Assembly (NCBI GenBank): GCA_958417695.1
Contig: CATZDQ010000128.1
Span: 1-5,150, forward strand
Source of the DNA: an uncultured Clostridiaceae bacterium
Lineage (GTDB): Bacteria > Bacillota > Clostridia > TANB77 > CAG-508
DNA length: 5,150 nucleotides
Direction of reading: 5' to 3'
Shown: piece by piece, positions 4,990-5,150 of the stretch
Numbering within the stretch: position 1 is the first letter of the stretch
How the letters are laid out: each line of letters begins with the position of its first letter
The notes under the pieces: generated by a model
The model's database searches: none
What the model saw: the letters and a program-made list of their open reading frames with translations, nothing else
What the model was told of the DNA's origin: nothing
Position numbers and translations under genes: made by a program

Positions 4990-5105
4990 AATACATTTTA
5001 CAGAATGTAAGTGTCTTATCTATCCTGTTACTAAGGGAGGAGTACAGGATGGAATTCAAAATAATCTTTCGTTAAAGATTATAAGACCTTTTCATGTAAA
5101 TGTAT
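4990..5105 (+). ncRNA. Candidate structured RNA or leader with a three-way junction
   Basis: No known class is recognised. Helices read by eye: closing stem P0, 4991-5002 with 5095-5105 (11 pairs, bulged U4999); P1, GTCTTAT 5013-5019 with ATAAGAC 5081-5087; P2, 5020-5032 with 5041-5052 (12 pairs including one G-U, bulged U5029, loop AAGGGAGG); P3, 5063-5069 with 5074-5080 (loop CGTT). P1 meets P2 and P3 with no unpaired bases, leaving one 10-nt linker. The start predicted from the strong promoter falls at the first base of P0. It may be a free RNA ending beyond 5105 (TTTTT at 5140-5144), or the leader of a plus-strand gene outside the window. P0 and P3 are AT-rich and could arise by chance; P2 is the most convincing. 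The strand is not certain. Confidence 0.45.
5049..5075 (+). CDS. Possible 8-residue leader peptide, doubtful
   Basis: ATG (5049-5051) follows GGGAGGAG (5035-5042) at an ideal 6 nt, and encodes MEFKIIFR before TAA in the P3 loop region. The Shine-Dalgarno core lies in the P2 loop and the ATG is in the P2 stem, which would suit structure-controlled translation. There is no codon bias that would suggest classical attenuation. It may simply be chance within a structured RNA. Confidence 0.2.
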   Translation: MEFKIIFR

Positions 5106-5106
5106 A
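5078..5106 (-). promoter_or_regulatory. Candidate promoter of fabZ
   Basis: On the minus strand TATACA (5101-5106, 4 of 6) and TATAAT (5078-5083, 6 of 6) are 17 bp apart. The predicted start is near 5071, giving a leader of about 135 nt that is fully crossed by the opposite-strand promoter at 4955-4983. It overlaps helices P0, P1 and P3 of the candidate RNA, so the AT-rich boxes may have been retained for either purpose. Confidence 0.45.
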
Positions 5107-5150
5107 TAGAGCATCTTAGGACTCTGGATAATTAACCTATTTTTCATCTC

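Noticed and set aside
4937..5059. 41-residue N-terminal extension of FabZ
   Set aside because: It does not resemble FabZ, the normal family start is at 4936, and a good SD precedes that start.
5061..5082. The ATAATCTTT/AAAGATTAT hairpin as an intrinsic terminator
   Set aside because: The stem has a single G-C pair and the following T run is poor on both strands. It fits better as a junction helix or as chance.
4990..5105. Retron or hammerhead-type RNA
   Set aside because: Terminal inverted pairing and a CGAAA word on the minus strand were noted. There is no CUGANGA core, no typical branching-G context and no reverse transcriptase in view.
5079..5150. Minus-strand open frame entering from the right edge and ending at TAA (5079-5081)
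   Set aside because: Only about 23 residues are visible, starting with a possible ATG at 5145-5147. They match nothing known (not an AccB C-terminus), so it cannot be called a gene tail.

Overview
The window is AT-rich and reads like a low-GC anaerobic Firmicute of the Clostridia, possibly Lachnospirales-like. The grounds are Shine-Dalgarno sites of the AGGAGG type at every gene, near-consensus sigma-A promoters, U-tract terminators, a clostridial-style prepilin N-terminus, and acyl-chain genes of the FabZ/AccC kind. The species cannot be named from this sequence.

Layout. 1-783 (minus) is the first 261 codons of a pilin-like surface protein with a long, unbroken heptad coiled coil; the gene runs off the left edge. 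898-2025 (minus) is a complete M29-family metallo-aminopeptidase. It is divergent from a small two-helix membrane protein of the YcxB-like family (2184-2714, plus), and each has a recognisable promoter in the 158-bp gap. A strong stem-loop at 2704-2736 separates that gene from the convergent accC (2738-4081, minus), the biotin carboxylase subunit of acetyl-CoA carboxylase. An unrecognised 106-residue protein (4173-4493, plus) follows, with a perfect-consensus promoter and its own terminator. fabZ (4514-4936, minus) encodes the 3-hydroxyacyl-ACP dehydratase. The last 214 bases contain no protein gene I can support beyond a doubtful 8-codon ORF, but they hold the most intriguing signal in the window.

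How the parts relate. fabZ and accC belong to one pathway (malonyl-CoA supply and fatty-acid elongation) and lie on the same strand. Between them sits an opposite-strand gene with its own promoter and terminator. I see no convincing promoter for accC and no minus-strand terminator after fabZ, so a fabZ-accC message running antisense through the small gene (a non-contiguous operon) is a serious possibility. Both fabZ and accC carry the same 9-mer, GTCAACATA, directly before their Shine-Dalgarno sites. On the opposite strand this 9-mer overlaps the -35 box of a strong outward-pointing promoter in both cases.

The outward promoter above fabZ (TTGACT, 17 bp, extended TG, TATAAT) would start RNA almost exactly at the first base of a nested set of helices at 4991-5105. 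These form a closing stem, a three-way junction with flush helices and an SD-bearing loop. I read this as a candidate structured RNA or leader that I cannot assign to a known class. It overlaps a weaker minus-strand promoter that could serve fabZ.
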